Of a DNA stretch of 16,884 nucleotides, positions 1 through 7,935 are shown piece by piece. This DNA comes from DATEUP01 sp035283065. Its GTDB lineage: Archaea; Thermoplasmatota; DTKX01; DATEUP01. Each line of letters starts with the position of its first letter. Position 1 is the first letter of the stretch. The notes below the pieces were generated by a model that had not been told where the DNA came from, searched no databases, and saw nothing but the letters and a program-made list of their open reading frames with translations. A program made the position numbers and the translations under genes. Location: positions 1 through 16,884 of the forward strand of contig DATEUP010000153.1 of NCBI GenBank assembly GCA_035283065.1, read 5' to 3'.

Positions 1-1
1 C

Positions 2-997
2 CTCGGCGCGCTCGAGGCCGTCCGCAGCGGGACGACGAGCCTCATCGACCTCTACTACGACGAAGACGCGGTCGCCCGCGGGGTGTCCTCCGTCGGGATG
101 CGCGCGTTCCTGGGCTGGGCGGTCCTCGACGAGAAGTTCACGACGCAGAAGGGCAAGCCCCTGGCGAACGCCGAAGCCTGGGCGGCCCGAGCGAAGGCCT
201 TCCCGCGCGTCACGCCGGCGGTTGCGCCCCAGGGGGTCTACGTCTGCAGCGAGGAAACCTACGCGGGTGCCCAAGACCTCGCCGACCGCCTTGACCTGCC
301 GCTTCACACACACCTTTCCGAGACGCGCCCCGAGGTCCACAACCACCAGAAAGCCGCGGGCCTGCGGCCGGTCGAGTGGCTCGCGAAGATCGGGTTCCTC
401 AACAGGCGCCTCTCGGCGGCCCACTGCGTGTGGCTAACCCTGAAGGAGGTCGACCTGCTCAAGGAGGCGGGCGTCACCGCCGTGCACTGCCCGAGCTCCA
501 ACATGAAGCTCGCTTCGGGCGGCGTTGCGCCGGTCCCCGAAATGCGCGAGCGCGGCGTGAATGTCGCGCTCGGCACCGACGGCGTCTCGTCGAACAACTC
601 GGTCAACATGTTCGCCGAGATGAAGCAGGCCGCCCTCCTCCACAAGGCTACCCGCTGGGACGCCCGCGTGATGACCGCGCAGGACGCCCTCGACCTGGCG
701 ACCCGCGGCGGGGCGGCGGCCGTCGGGCGCTTACGGGAAATCGGCTCGCTCGAGGTCGGCAAGCTCGCCGACATCGTCCTCGTCAACCGGATGGCGCCCT
801 CGCTTGCACCCGTCCACCGCGGCAACCTCGTGTCGAACCTCGTGTTCGCGGGGGGCACGGACATGGTGAGCCACGTGATCGTGGGCGGCGAGCTCGTGCT
901 CGACAAGGGGCGCGCGACAAAGGTCGACGAGAGGCGTGTGGTCGAAGAGGCCGCGTCGGCGGCCGAGGATCTGCTCGGACTTTCCAAGGAGGCTTGA
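2..997 (+). CDS. dadD: MTA/SAH-type amidohydrolase (5'-deoxyadenosine/SAH deaminase family), 5' end cut by window
   Basis: Metal-dependent amidohydrolase of the MtaD/DadD group, which deaminates the adenine ring of 5'-deoxyadenosine, methylthioadenosine or S-adenosylhomocysteine (SAH) in the cytosol. The open frame runs from base 2 with no start, so about the first 100 residues, including the expected HxH metal pair, lie outside the window. Visible family marks are SGTTSLID near the left edge, the metal/substrate His region HTHLSET at 305-325, an AAHCVWL His segment near 417, a CPSSNMKLASG stretch, and GTDGVSSNN with the metal Asp at 578-580. The C-terminus ends in the usual small beta subdomain (IGSLEVGKLADIVLVN). 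The TGA stop is only 4 bases before the ahcY GTG, which argues for a role in SAH recycling. Substrate preference within the family (SAH, MTA, 5'-deoxyadenosine) cannot be read from sequence. A guanine or atrazine-type deaminase is less likely given this context. Confidence 0.85.
   Translation, partial: LGALEAVRSGTTSLIDLYYDEDAVARGVSSVGMRAFLGWAVLDEKFTTQKGKPLANAEAWAARAKAFPRVTPAVAPQGVYVCSEETYAGAQDLADRLDLPLHTHLSETRPEVHNHQKAAGLRPVEWLAKIGFLNRRLSAAHCVWLTLKEVDLLKEAGVTAVHCPSSNMKLASGGVAPVPEMRERGVNVALGTDGVSSNNSVNMFAEMKQAALLHKATRWDARVMTAQDALDLATRGGAAAVGRLREIGSLEVGKLADIVLVNRMAPSLAPVHRGNLVSNLVFAGGTDMVSHVIVGGELVLDKGRATKVDERRVVEEAASAAEDLLGLSKEA
986..992 (+). promoter_or_regulatory. Shine-Dalgarno site for ahcY
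   Basis: AAGGAGG, 9 bases before the GTG at 1002 and inside the last codons of the deaminase gene. It decides the ahcY start: an in-frame ATG at 936 would give a longer protein with an arginine-rich, non-homologous leader overlapping the upstream gene by 62 bases. Confidence 0.8.
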
Positions 998-1001
998 AAG
1001 C

Positions 1002-2249
1002 GTGGCGAAGGGCAAGGTCGACGTGGATGAAGGTGGGTTGAAAATCGAATGGGCGCGGGACCACATGCCCGTGCTTGCCCGGCTCGTGAAAGCCTCGTCA
1101 CGAGTGAAGCCGCTGAAGGGCGTCAGCGTCGGCATGGCGCTCCACCTCGAGGCAAAGACCGCCGTCCTCGTGCTCGCGCTGCGCGACGCCGGAGCCGAAG
1201 TGCGGGTGGCCGGCTGCAACCCGCTCTCGACGGACGACACAGTCGCGCGCGCGCTCGTCGAGCGCCACGGCGTTTCAGCCTACGGGCACCGGGGCGAGTC
1301 GACGAAGGAGTACTACAAGGCGCTCGACGACGTGCTCGACGGCAAGCCCCAGGTCGTAGTCGACGATGGGGCCGACCTCATTTCGGTCCTCCACACGCGC
1401 AGGCGAAAGGACCTCAAGCGCGTTGTGGGGGCCAACGAGGAGACGACGACCGGCGTCGTGCGCCTCAAGGCGATGGAGGCCGACCACGCGCTCAAGATCC
1501 CGGTCATCGACGTGAACAACGCGCAGATGAAGCACCTCTTCGACAACCGGTACGGCACGGGCCAGTCCGCCTTCGACGGGATCTTCACGGCAACGAACCT
1601 CCTCATCGCCGGCAAGTGCGTCGTCGTGGCCGGCTACGGCTGGTGCGGGCGGGGCATCGCGATGCGCGCCGACGGGCTCGGCGCCCGCGTGATCGTCACG
1701 GAAGTCGACCCCGTGAAAGCGGTGGAGGCCGTGATGGACGGCTTCGAGGTCATGCCGATGGCGCGGGCCGTGGAGGAGGCGGACTTCCTCATCAGCGCCA
1801 CGGGGGTCCGCGACATCGTGCGCCCGGAACACCTCCGGTCGATCAAGGACGGATGCGTGCTTGCAAACGCGGGCCATTTCAATGTGGAAATCTCTCCCGA
1901 GACGCTTGCCAAGGCCGCAAGAAGCGTGAAACGCGCGCGCGCGGGCGTGGACGCCTACACGCTCGAGGGGGGCCGGAAGGTCTACCTCCTCAGCGACGGG
2001 CGCCTCGTCAACCTCGCGGCGGGTCAGGGCCACCCGGTCGAAATCATGGACATGTCCTTCGCGGTCCAGTACCTGTGTGCGCTTCGGCTGTGGAAGGCGC
2101 GCGGCACGATGCGACCGGGCGTCCACAGGGTGCCCCCCGAACTCGACCTCGAGGTCGCCCAGAGCAAGCTCGATTCGCTTGGCACCTCGATCGACACGCT
2201 GACCGGCGCGCAGCGGCGCTACATCGAGTCGTGGAACGAAGGCACTTGA
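1002..2249 (+). CDS. ahcY: S-adenosylhomocysteinase homologue, possibly S-inosylhomocysteine hydrolase
   Basis: NAD-dependent hydrolase of the AhcY family, 415 residues from the GTG chosen by its Shine-Dalgarno. It splits SAH, or in some archaea S-inosylhomocysteine (SIH), to homocysteine and a nucleoside, relieving inhibition of methyltransferases. Visible marks: NEETTTGVVRL, the K-x-x-FDN active-site region (MKHLFDNRYG), the Rossmann motif GYGWCGRG at residues 211-218, DGRLVNLAAGQGHP and EIMDMSFA. The substrate-pocket segment reads ALHLEAKTA (H48, E50, K52). Canonical SAH hydrolases have HMTxETA or similar, so the Thr and Glu/Gln that contact adenine are Glu and Lys here. The protein ends at SWNEGT and lacks the KPDHYRY-like tail of eukaryotic and most bacterial enzymes. 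Both traits fit the archaeal/Thermotoga type. With a nucleoside deaminase directly upstream, SIH is a credible substrate. Membership of the family is certain; the exact substrate is inferred. Confidence 0.93.
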   Translation: MAKGKVDVDEGGLKIEWARDHMPVLARLVKASSRVKPLKGVSVGMALHLEAKTAVLVLALRDAGAEVRVAGCNPLSTDDTVARALVERHGVSAYGHRGESTKEYYKALDDVLDGKPQVVVDDGADLISVLHTRRRKDLKRVVGANEETTTGVVRLKAMEADHALKIPVIDVNNAQMKHLFDNRYGTGQSAFDGIFTATNLLIAGKCVVVAGYGWCGRGIAMRADGLGARVIVTEVDPVKAVEAVMDGFEVMPMARAVEEADFLISATGVRDIVRPEHLRSIKDGCVLANAGHFNVEISPETLAKAARSVKRARAGVDAYTLEGGRKVYLLSDGRLVNLAAGQGHPVEIMDMSFAVQYLCALRLWKARGTMRPGVHRVPPELDLEVAQSKLDSLGTSIDTLTGAQRRYIESWNEGT

Positions 2250-2268
2250 AGGCGCGGGGGGATCGCTT

Positions 2269-3180
2269 GTGGGCTTCCTCACGGTCTTTGGCCATACGAA
2301 CATCGACTACCTGGCCTCCGTTGAGAGGCTCCCAGGCCCCGACGAGTCCATGGCGTTTGCAGGGCCCGTCCGGGCGCTCGGGGGCACTGCGGCGAACATC
2401 GCGGTCGTCGCGGCCTCGCTCGGCGCGCCCGTCGCGCTCGCGTCGTTTGTGGGCCGCGACTTCCCCCCGGAGTTCCGCTCGATGCTCCGGCGCCGCGGGG
2501 TCGACCTGAAGCACCTGACCGTCGTCCCCGGGGCACCAACCCCCGTGTGCTGGATCTTCACAGATGCAAGCGAGCGCCAGGTGGCTTTCATCAACCAGGG
2601 GGCCGCGCTTGAGGGCGCAAGGCGCCCGGTCGACCGAAGGGCGGTGGCTTCCGCGAAGGTGGTGCACTTCGCGACGGGGCCGCCCGCCTACACGTTGCGC
2701 GCCGCCTCGTTGGCCTCTTCGCTCGGCCGGCGAGTCGCTTTCGACCCGGGCCAGGAGCTCGGGTACGTCTGGACCCCCGCGCTCCTGCGCCGCATGTTGC
2801 GGCTTTCCGACACCCTGTTCCTGAACGACGGCGAGCGGCGGACGGCCTTGCGCTACATGCGCCTGCGCAAGGAACGCGACCTGCTGAACCACGTGGACGG
2901 CCTGGTCCTCACGCACGGCCGGCGGGGCTCGGAATTCCTGTCGGGCCGTGAGCGGCTCCTCCAGAAGGCGGTCCCAGCCAGCCGGGTCGTCAACACGACC
3001 GGCGCTGGCGACGCCTTTCGGGGCGGCCTTTACGCGGCCCTCTGGCGCGGCCTCGGCCCGGCGGAGCAGCTCCTCTGGGGCGCTGCGGCCGCCTCCTTTG
3101 CCGTGGAAACGGCGGGCGGCCCGGACGGCGCGCCGACCGTTGCGGCCCTGCGCTCACGAATCAAGAAACAGGCCGCTTGA
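2269..3180 (+). CDS. PfkB-family nucleoside kinase, MJ0406-like
   Basis: Ribokinase-fold kinase of 303 residues that phosphorylates a sugar or nucleoside using ATP. It has the N-terminal GHTNIDY strand, the GGTAAN loop of PfkB signature 1, and the second signature NTTGAGDAF at residues 242-250, with catalytic base D248. The first residue of that signature is Asn where Asp is usual. Segments such as WIFTD, a VHFATG-P turn and AFDPGQEL resemble, from memory, the Methanocaldococcus nucleoside kinase MJ0406, which accepts inosine, guanosine and cytidine, more than ribokinase or fructokinase. The start is GTG, 19 bases after the ahcY stop, with a G-rich but weak ribosome site (GGGGGGA). Position in the SAH-recycling operon makes inosine or adenosine the likely acceptor, giving IMP or AMP. 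Fold and kinase activity are secure; the substrate is inferred. Confidence 0.85.
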   Translation: MGFLTVFGHTNIDYLASVERLPGPDESMAFAGPVRALGGTAANIAVVAASLGAPVALASFVGRDFPPEFRSMLRRRGVDLKHLTVVPGAPTPVCWIFTDASERQVAFINQGAALEGARRPVDRRAVASAKVVHFATGPPAYTLRAASLASSLGRRVAFDPGQELGYVWTPALLRRMLRLSDTLFLNDGERRTALRYMRLRKERDLLNHVDGLVLTHGRRGSEFLSGRERLLQKAVPASRVVNTTGAGDAFRGGLYAALWRGLGPAEQLLWGAAAASFAVETAGGPDGAPTVAALRSRIKKQAA

Positions 3181-3210
3181 TGGCGGACTCCACCCCTCGT
3201 ACAATAAACA

Positions 3211-3217
3211 TTAAATA
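3211..3217 (+). promoter_or_regulatory. TATA box for the secreted beta-propeller protein gene
   Basis: TTAAATA inside an A/T-rich patch (ACAATAAACATTAAATA, 3201-3217) in otherwise GC-rich DNA, in the 80-base gap after the kinase gene. A TATA box here predicts transcription start near 3240, a few bases before the GTG at 3246 and about 20 before the TTG at 3261. Confidence 0.65.
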
Positions 3218-3247
3218 GCGTCTCGCACGACCTGGCCCTCTGACTGT

Positions 3248-3253
3248 GGGAGG
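3248..3253 (+). promoter_or_regulatory. Shine-Dalgarno site favouring the TTG start at 3261
   Basis: GGGAGG with 7 bases to the TTG at 3261. The alternative GTG at 3246 would have no such site and an almost leaderless transcript. Confidence 0.5.
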
Positions 3254-3260
3254 CCACACC

Positions 3261-6200
3261 TTGCGTCGAACATTCGTTGTATACCTCTGCGCTGCCGCGC
3301 TTCTTGGAACGATTTTCATTTTCCCGGCGGTCCCCGCCGCCCCGACGCCCACCGCGATCGGGACCGAGGTGCTCGGCGGCCGCACGTGGACGACGGACAT
3401 CCGCGTCACCCGCAATGGCGCCTCGGACCACGTGGCCCAGATCACCGTCGACGCCGACCACGACGCCCACATCCTCTGGCAGTCGACGCGCTCGCAGCCG
3501 GGCTACTACTACGTGAAACTCAACCGCCAAGGTGACCTGCTCTCCGAAGAGACGTTCATCTCGGACAAGATTTACCGGTCCTGGGGCCCGCAGTATGTCT
3601 ACGGTCCGACGATCGACATCGACAGCCAAGAGAGCCTCCACGTGACCTTCGACTACGACTACCAGAACGTGGGCTACGCGAAGTTCGACTACGCCGGCAA
3701 CGTCCTCGTCCCCGAGAAGCGCGTGGGGCCGCAGGACACCTCGTCGTCCCACACGGCTTCCTTGGCCGTCGGCCTCGACGACACGGTCCACATCGCAAAC
3801 GAGGACTACAAGTTCCAGTGCGAGGACGTGTTCTACAACAAGCTCGCCAACGACGGCACGGAGATCTGGTCCCAGCGCGTCGTGTCGGCCGACGTTGCGT
3901 CCCACTGCGAGTTCGTGAACATCAAGGCTTCGCGCTACTCGGGCAACTTCCTCTTCACGTTCGGGTCGGGCACGGGCACGTGGCTCGGCCGCATGGACAA
4001 GTTCGGCGTCAAGAACATGGCCTCCGTGAAGGTCCGCCCGCAGACGGACTACAAGATTGCCGACATGGCCGAGACGCCAAACGGCGACATGCACCTCGCC
4101 TGGTTCGACCCGACCTCCGGCGGCAAGATCCACTACTCGCGCGTGAACGCGTCGGGCGCGATGCAGCAGAATGACATCATCATCTCGCCGAACGCCGTGA
4201 ACGCGGGGATGCCGCGCATCGCTTCGACCTCCTCGGGCCTTGCGGTCATCGTCTGGGAAGACGCCCGCAACGGGAATTTCGACATCTACTACGCCGTGAT
4301 CGACAACACGCTCTTCGGCTCCGACGGCTCGATGGTCCTCCCCGAGAACATCCGCCTCACGCAGCAGAGCAACGACCAGAAGGAGCCCTGGATCGCCGTC
4401 GACCCCGACGACAACTTCCACGTGGCCTGGACGGACATGCGCGACGGGAACCAGGAGATCTACTACAAGTTCATGTTCAACTTCGCGCTCGAGCTCTACG
4501 CGGACCCGATCGAGCTTGCCAACTTGCACTTCATCCACCCGAACGAGACGAAGCGCCTCCCGATCTTTCTCAAGAACAAGGGCGGGCTTCCCGACAGCTA
4601 CTCGCTTGACCTTTCCTTCACGGCGGGCGCGCTCCAGGCCGGCTGGCAGATCGACATCGACACGACGGTGATCGAGGCCCTCGACGCCGGCCAGGTCGCG
4701 CCCCTCTACCTCACGGTCCACGCCCCAGGGAACGCGAAGGACAAGGACAACGTCTCGATGCGGATCAACGCGTCCTCGCAGACCGCGCCAGGCAGTTGGG
4801 ACGAGATCAGCATCCAGACGTTCGTGACCGTGACCCGGGAGCTTTCGCTGGGAGGCTCGCCCGCCTTCCTGGTCGCCGACAACGGCGAGACGGTCACGTT
4901 CACGCTCTTTGCGACGAACACGGGCGACGTCCGGGAAGACGGGATCCTGATCCGCTCCGGGGAGCAGCTCGCGCCTATTGGGTGGGTCGTTGTGGCAAGC
5001 GCGGCCACGCTCTCGCTTGACCCCAAGGAGACCGGGACCTTCACGGTGGCCGTGACCGTGCCCATGGACACCGCGCTTGCGCCCGCCAACCTCCTAGCCC
5101 ATATCGGCGTCACGATCCAGAGCAGCGCCGACTCGACCGTGTTCTCCGCCAAGGAGATCATGGTCCAGGTGAAGTCGAATTTCCTCATCCAGATGGCCCC
5201 GGACTTCGAGCGCCAGTACGCCAACCCCGGCGAGACTGTCGTCTACCGGATCTCGATCTCCAACATCGGCAACCTCGCGGGCCAGGCCCAGATCCATGTC
5301 GAGTCCCAGCAGCCTTCCCAGGTCGGGTGGGTCGCCGCCCTCGACGTCGAGACAATCTACCTGCGCGGCGGCGAGACGACCGAGGTGGCCCTGCGCGTGA
5401 GCGTCCCGCAGAACGCGATTGCCGCCTCGCGCCTTACGCTCGTGGTCTCGGCCCTCGCGGTCAAGTTCGGCACGAGCGGCCAGACCGAGGTCACGACCTT
5501 TGTGAACCGGGTCTACGGCTTGAACTTCGATGTCGGCAGCTCGCCGGACGTGCGGGTGGGCCGCACGGCGACGTTCCCCCTGACGGTCTCGAACACGGGG
5601 AACGGCGACGAGACGCTCACGCTTGCGCCCGGGCTGCTCGAGGTTGGCTGGTCGATGGACTTCTCCCAGAACTCCGTGGCGGTGCAGTCGATTTTCGTCC
5701 CGCACGGCGAATCGAGGACCGTCGACGTGCGCGTCACGACCGACGCGCACGCGGCCGCCGGGCTCCACACGCCGGTTGCCGCGGTGATCGACTCGGCGTC
5801 CCAGTCGCACCTCCTGCCCCTGCCGCTGAGGGTGATCCAGTTCTTCTCCCTCGAGCTTACGGCGGTCGAGTTCCGCCTCTCCGGGTCGCCGGCGAAGACC
5901 ATGCAGTACGACCTCGAAGTGCGGAACCTCGGCAACGGGCCGGACAACTTCACGCTCTCGGTCGAGGACCTCTCCATCGAAGCCTGGAGGGCGCAGTTCC
6001 TCCTGGTGATCTCCGAAGGCGACAATCTCGTGCAGGAAGTCTCGACGGTGTCGCTTTCCGCGGGCGAGCGCGCCCACGTGCGGCTGCTCATCACGGTGCC
6101 CCACGACCTCACGGCGCAGGAGGTCCAGTTCTCCGCGCGCGCCACGAGCGCGTCGGGCGAGCAGGACTCGCTCATCCTCGTCGCGCAGATCAAGCTCGCC

Positions 6201-6650
6201 GACCTCAAGATCGACCGGATCGACTTCTCGCCGACCTCGCCGCTTCCGGGCGAGATCACGGCGATCACGATCGCGGTCTCGAATGTCGGCGACATCGAGG
6301 CGGCCCCCGTGAAGGTCGAGTTCTACGACCAGGGCATGCGGATCGCCGATGACCAGCTCGTGCGCGTCGCGTCCGGGCAGAAGGGCTTCGTGACCTTCGC
6401 GTGGCTTGCCACACCGGGCGAGCACAAGCTCCGGTTCGTCATCGACCCCGCCTTCACGGACCCCGCGACGGGCTTGCTCGAAGAGAAGGGCATGGTCTTC
6501 GAGGTCAACGAGTTCGACAACGAGAAGGAGGTCACGGTGCCAGTGGGGGCCCAGTCGGCGTTCCTGCCGGGCTTCGACGCACCGCTTGTGGCGCTTGCAC
6601 TGGCGGCGGTCGGCGTCGGCCTCACGCTGCGCCGGCGGCGGCGGGAATAG
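3261..6650 (+). CDS. Large secreted surface protein: beta-propeller, NEW3/CARDB-like repeats, archaeosortase-like C-terminus
   Basis: Predicted exported protein of 1129 residues from the TTG (1134 from the GTG at 3246). Residues 1-28 form a signal peptide (MRRTF, then a hydrophobic run ending AVPAAP). Residues 40-405 contain propeller-like blades marked by recurring DxDxxxHxxW units, for example VDADHDAHILW, GDMHLAWFD and DDNFHVAWTD. About five Ig-like domains follow (410-525, 525-645, 645-755, 755-860, 860-980), each with a GxxxxFxLxxxNxG core and a GW...L..G.....V.V pattern typical of NPCBM-associated NEW3 domains. A CARDB-like domain follows (980-1095: DFSPTSPLPGEITAITIAVSN). The tail is LPGFDAPL, a 15-residue hydrophobic segment, then RRRRRE, resembling a PGF-CTERM archaeosortase sorting signal. 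The protein is probably anchored to the cell surface or S-layer. No catalytic residues are recognised, so the ligand is unknown. It is monocistronic. Confidence 0.85.
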   Translation: MRRTFVVYLCAAALLGTIFIFPAVPAAPTPTAIGTEVLGGRTWTTDIRVTRNGASDHVAQITVDADHDAHILWQSTRSQPGYYYVKLNRQGDLLSEETFISDKIYRSWGPQYVYGPTIDIDSQESLHVTFDYDYQNVGYAKFDYAGNVLVPEKRVGPQDTSSSHTASLAVGLDDTVHIANEDYKFQCEDVFYNKLANDGTEIWSQRVVSADVASHCEFVNIKASRYSGNFLFTFGSGTGTWLGRMDKFGVKNMASVKVRPQTDYKIADMAETPNGDMHLAWFDPTSGGKIHYSRVNASGAMQQNDIIISPNAVNAGMPRIASTSSGLAVIVWEDARNGNFDIYYAVIDNTLFGSDGSMVLPENIRLTQQSNDQKEPWIAVDPDDNFHVAWTDMRDGNQEIYYKFMFNFALELYADPIELANLHFIHPNETKRLPIFLKNKGGLPDSYSLDLSFTAGALQAGWQIDIDTTVIEALDAGQVAPLYLTVHAPGNAKDKDNVSMRINASSQTAPGSWDEISIQTFVTVTRELSLGGSPAFLVADNGETVTFTLFATNTGDVREDGILIRSGEQLAPIGWVVVASAATLSLDPKETGTFTVAVTVPMDTALAPANLLAHIGVTIQSSADSTVFSAKEIMVQVKSNFLIQMAPDFERQYANPGETVVYRISISNIGNLAGQAQIHVESQQPSQVGWVAALDVETIYLRGGETTEVALRVSVPQNAIAASRLTLVVSALAVKFGTSGQTEVTTFVNRVYGLNFDVGSSPDVRVGRTATFPLTVSNTGNGDETLTLAPGLLEVGWSMDFSQNSVAVQSIFVPHGESRTVDVRVTTDAHAAAGLHTPVAAVIDSASQSHLLPLPLRVIQFFSLELTAVEFRLSGSPAKTMQYDLEVRNLGNGPDNFTLSVEDLSIEAWRAQFLLVISEGDNLVQEVSTVSLSAGERAHVRLLITVPHDLTAQEVQFSARATSASGEQDSLILVAQIKLADLKIDRIDFSPTSPLPGEITAITIAVSNVGDIEAAPVKVEFYDQGMRIADDQLVRVASGQKGFVTFAWLATPGEHKLRFVIDPAFTDPATGLLEEKGMVFEVNEFDNEKEVTVPVGAQSAFLPGFDAPLVALALAAVGVGLTLRRRRRE

Positions 6651-6767
6651 AACGCCCGCCGCCCCGCGGCCCACGGGCGCTTGGGGCCGTGAACGCCCCC
6701 GCGGGCCGGCGGCTTACCCCTCGAAAGGTTGATTGACGCTCCGCACGGTTGACGGGGGGGGCCCCAG

Positions 6768-7865
6768 GTGCTCACGCTTCGCACCACGTGGTTTGGCGCC
6801 TTCCTCATGGACGGCGAGAAGGTCGTCGAGGTGGAGGTCTTCCCGCGCGAGGCGCGCGAGGTCGCAAGGCGGCTTGAACTCCTCCAGCAGGGCGAGCTCC
6901 TGCCGGAGGAGCGGCGCCTCGCGCAGCGCGCCCCGGCCGGCGTCCTCGTGACGGAGCGGCGCCAGCTCAAGGTCGGCAGCCTCGCGCCCCCCGAGTCGGC
7001 CCCCGTCGACCTCGCCTCGCGGGGCGCCGAGTTCGGCTTCACGCCGGCCCTCCGGCGGGAGGCCTTCGAGGTCGCCGCGCGCGCGGCGGTCGCACGCGCC
7101 CGCGGGCCGGACCTCGCGATCGTCCAGGCCGTTCGCGCCTTCGACGAGCTCCAGGAGTCGGAAAACCGCCTCAACGAGCGCCTGCGAGAGTGGTACGGGC
7201 TCCACTTCCCCGAGCTTGCACGGCTCGTGGCCACGGAGAAGTACGCGGCACTTGTCGCATCGGGCGGCAGCCGCGAGGCGATCCTCGAGGGGCTCGGGCT
7301 CCAGGGGCTGCCGACCTCGGGGTCGGCGCTTGCCGCCACGGACCTTGAGCGCCTGCAGACCCTCGCGCAGACGTCCCTGCGACTTCGCGCGGAAGCCGAG
7401 GGGCAGGCGGGGGCGCTTGCGGCTGCGGTCCGCGCCCTGGCGCCGAACCTCACGGAAGTCCTCGGCCCCCTGCTGGCCGCCCGTCTCATCGAGTCGGCAG
7501 GCACGCTCCAGCGCCTCGGGCGGATGCCCTCCTCGACCGTGCAGCTCCTCGGCGCGGAGCGCGCGCTCTTCCGCCACCTCAAGCAAGGCAAGAAGCCCCC
7601 CAAGCACGGCCTGCTCTTCCAGCACCCGGCTGTCCACACCGCGCCCTATTGGGCGCGGGGGAGGATTTCGAGGGCCCTTGCCGGAAAGGCCACGATCGCG
7701 GCGCGCGCGGACGCCGTGGGGCGCAGGGCGGACCTCGGGGCCGAACTCAAAGCGGGCTTTGAGAAGCGCGCCGCGCACGTCCTCAAGCAGGGGCCGACGA
7801 GGAAGAGCCGGGAGAGGCGTGGCCCGCCGCCCAATCGCGCGCGCCAGGCGCCCCGGCGGCCATGA
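6768..7865 (+). CDS. nop5: Nop5/Nop56-Nop58-type C/D-box RNP scaffold protein
   Basis: Core protein of the archaeal box C/D ribonucleoprotein that guides 2'-O-methylation of rRNA and tRNA. It bridges L7Ae-bound guide RNA and the methyltransferase fibrillarin. It is 365 residues, usual for archaeal Nop5. The N-terminal domain (1-100) contacts fibrillarin in the family. A charged helical segment (about 105-220, with NERLREWYGLHFPEL) forms the coiled coil. The C-terminal Nop domain is very clear: PNLTEVLGPLLAARLIESAG near 226-245, then MPSSTVQLLGAERALFRHLK, GKKPPKHGLLFQHP and the RNA-binding helices to about 330. A basic, proline-rich tail ends the protein. The start is GTG after a run of G that may serve as ribosome site. 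The usual fibrillarin partner gene is not adjacent on either side. Confidence 0.93.
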   Translation: MLTLRTTWFGAFLMDGEKVVEVEVFPREAREVARRLELLQQGELLPEERRLAQRAPAGVLVTERRQLKVGSLAPPESAPVDLASRGAEFGFTPALRREAFEVAARAAVARARGPDLAIVQAVRAFDELQESENRLNERLREWYGLHFPELARLVATEKYAALVASGGSREAILEGLGLQGLPTSGSALAATDLERLQTLAQTSLRLRAEAEGQAGALAAAVRALAPNLTEVLGPLLAARLIESAGTLQRLGRMPSSTVQLLGAERALFRHLKQGKKPPKHGLLFQHPAVHTAPYWARGRISRALAGKATIAARADAVGRRADLGAELKAGFEKRAAHVLKQGPTRKSRERRGPPPNRARQAPRRP

Positions 7866-7904
7866 GGGCGCCCCGGGCGGCTCGCTGCCCGCTTTGCCCA
7901 TCCC

Positions 7905-7911
7905 CTTATTA
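7905..7911 (+). promoter_or_regulatory. Possible TATA element and palindrome before the histidine kinase gene
   Basis: CTTATTA is the only A/T-rich patch in the 81-base gap after nop5 and lies 36 bases before the kinase GTG. The perfect 10-base palindrome GGCGATCGCC (7918-7927) lies between this element and the expected transcription start. The TATA match is weak. Confidence 0.35.
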
Positions 7912-7935
7912 CCGGACGGCGATCGCCCGCCTGGG

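Noticed and set aside
936..1001. Upstream ATG at 936 as ahcY start
   Set aside because: It adds 22 Arg-rich residues not seen in the family and lies within the deaminase gene; the GTG at 1002 has a strong Shine-Dalgarno at proper spacing.
3030..6674. Two long minus-strand frames (563 and 526 codons) opposite the surface protein gene
   Set aside because: Both are Val/Asp/His/Arg-rich antisense shadows. The plus strand has signal peptide, repeated domains, promoter and sorting tail.
6651..6767. Hairpins (CGCCCG/CGGGCG at 6653-6679; GGGGC/GCCCC at 6683-6699) after the surface protein gene as terminators
   Set aside because: Stems are short, there is no T-rich stretch as archaeal terminators usually have, and such pairs are expected by chance in very GC-rich DNA. 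No clear TATA box for nop5 was seen in this gap either; GGTTGA recurs 20 bases apart (6727, 6747) without obvious meaning.
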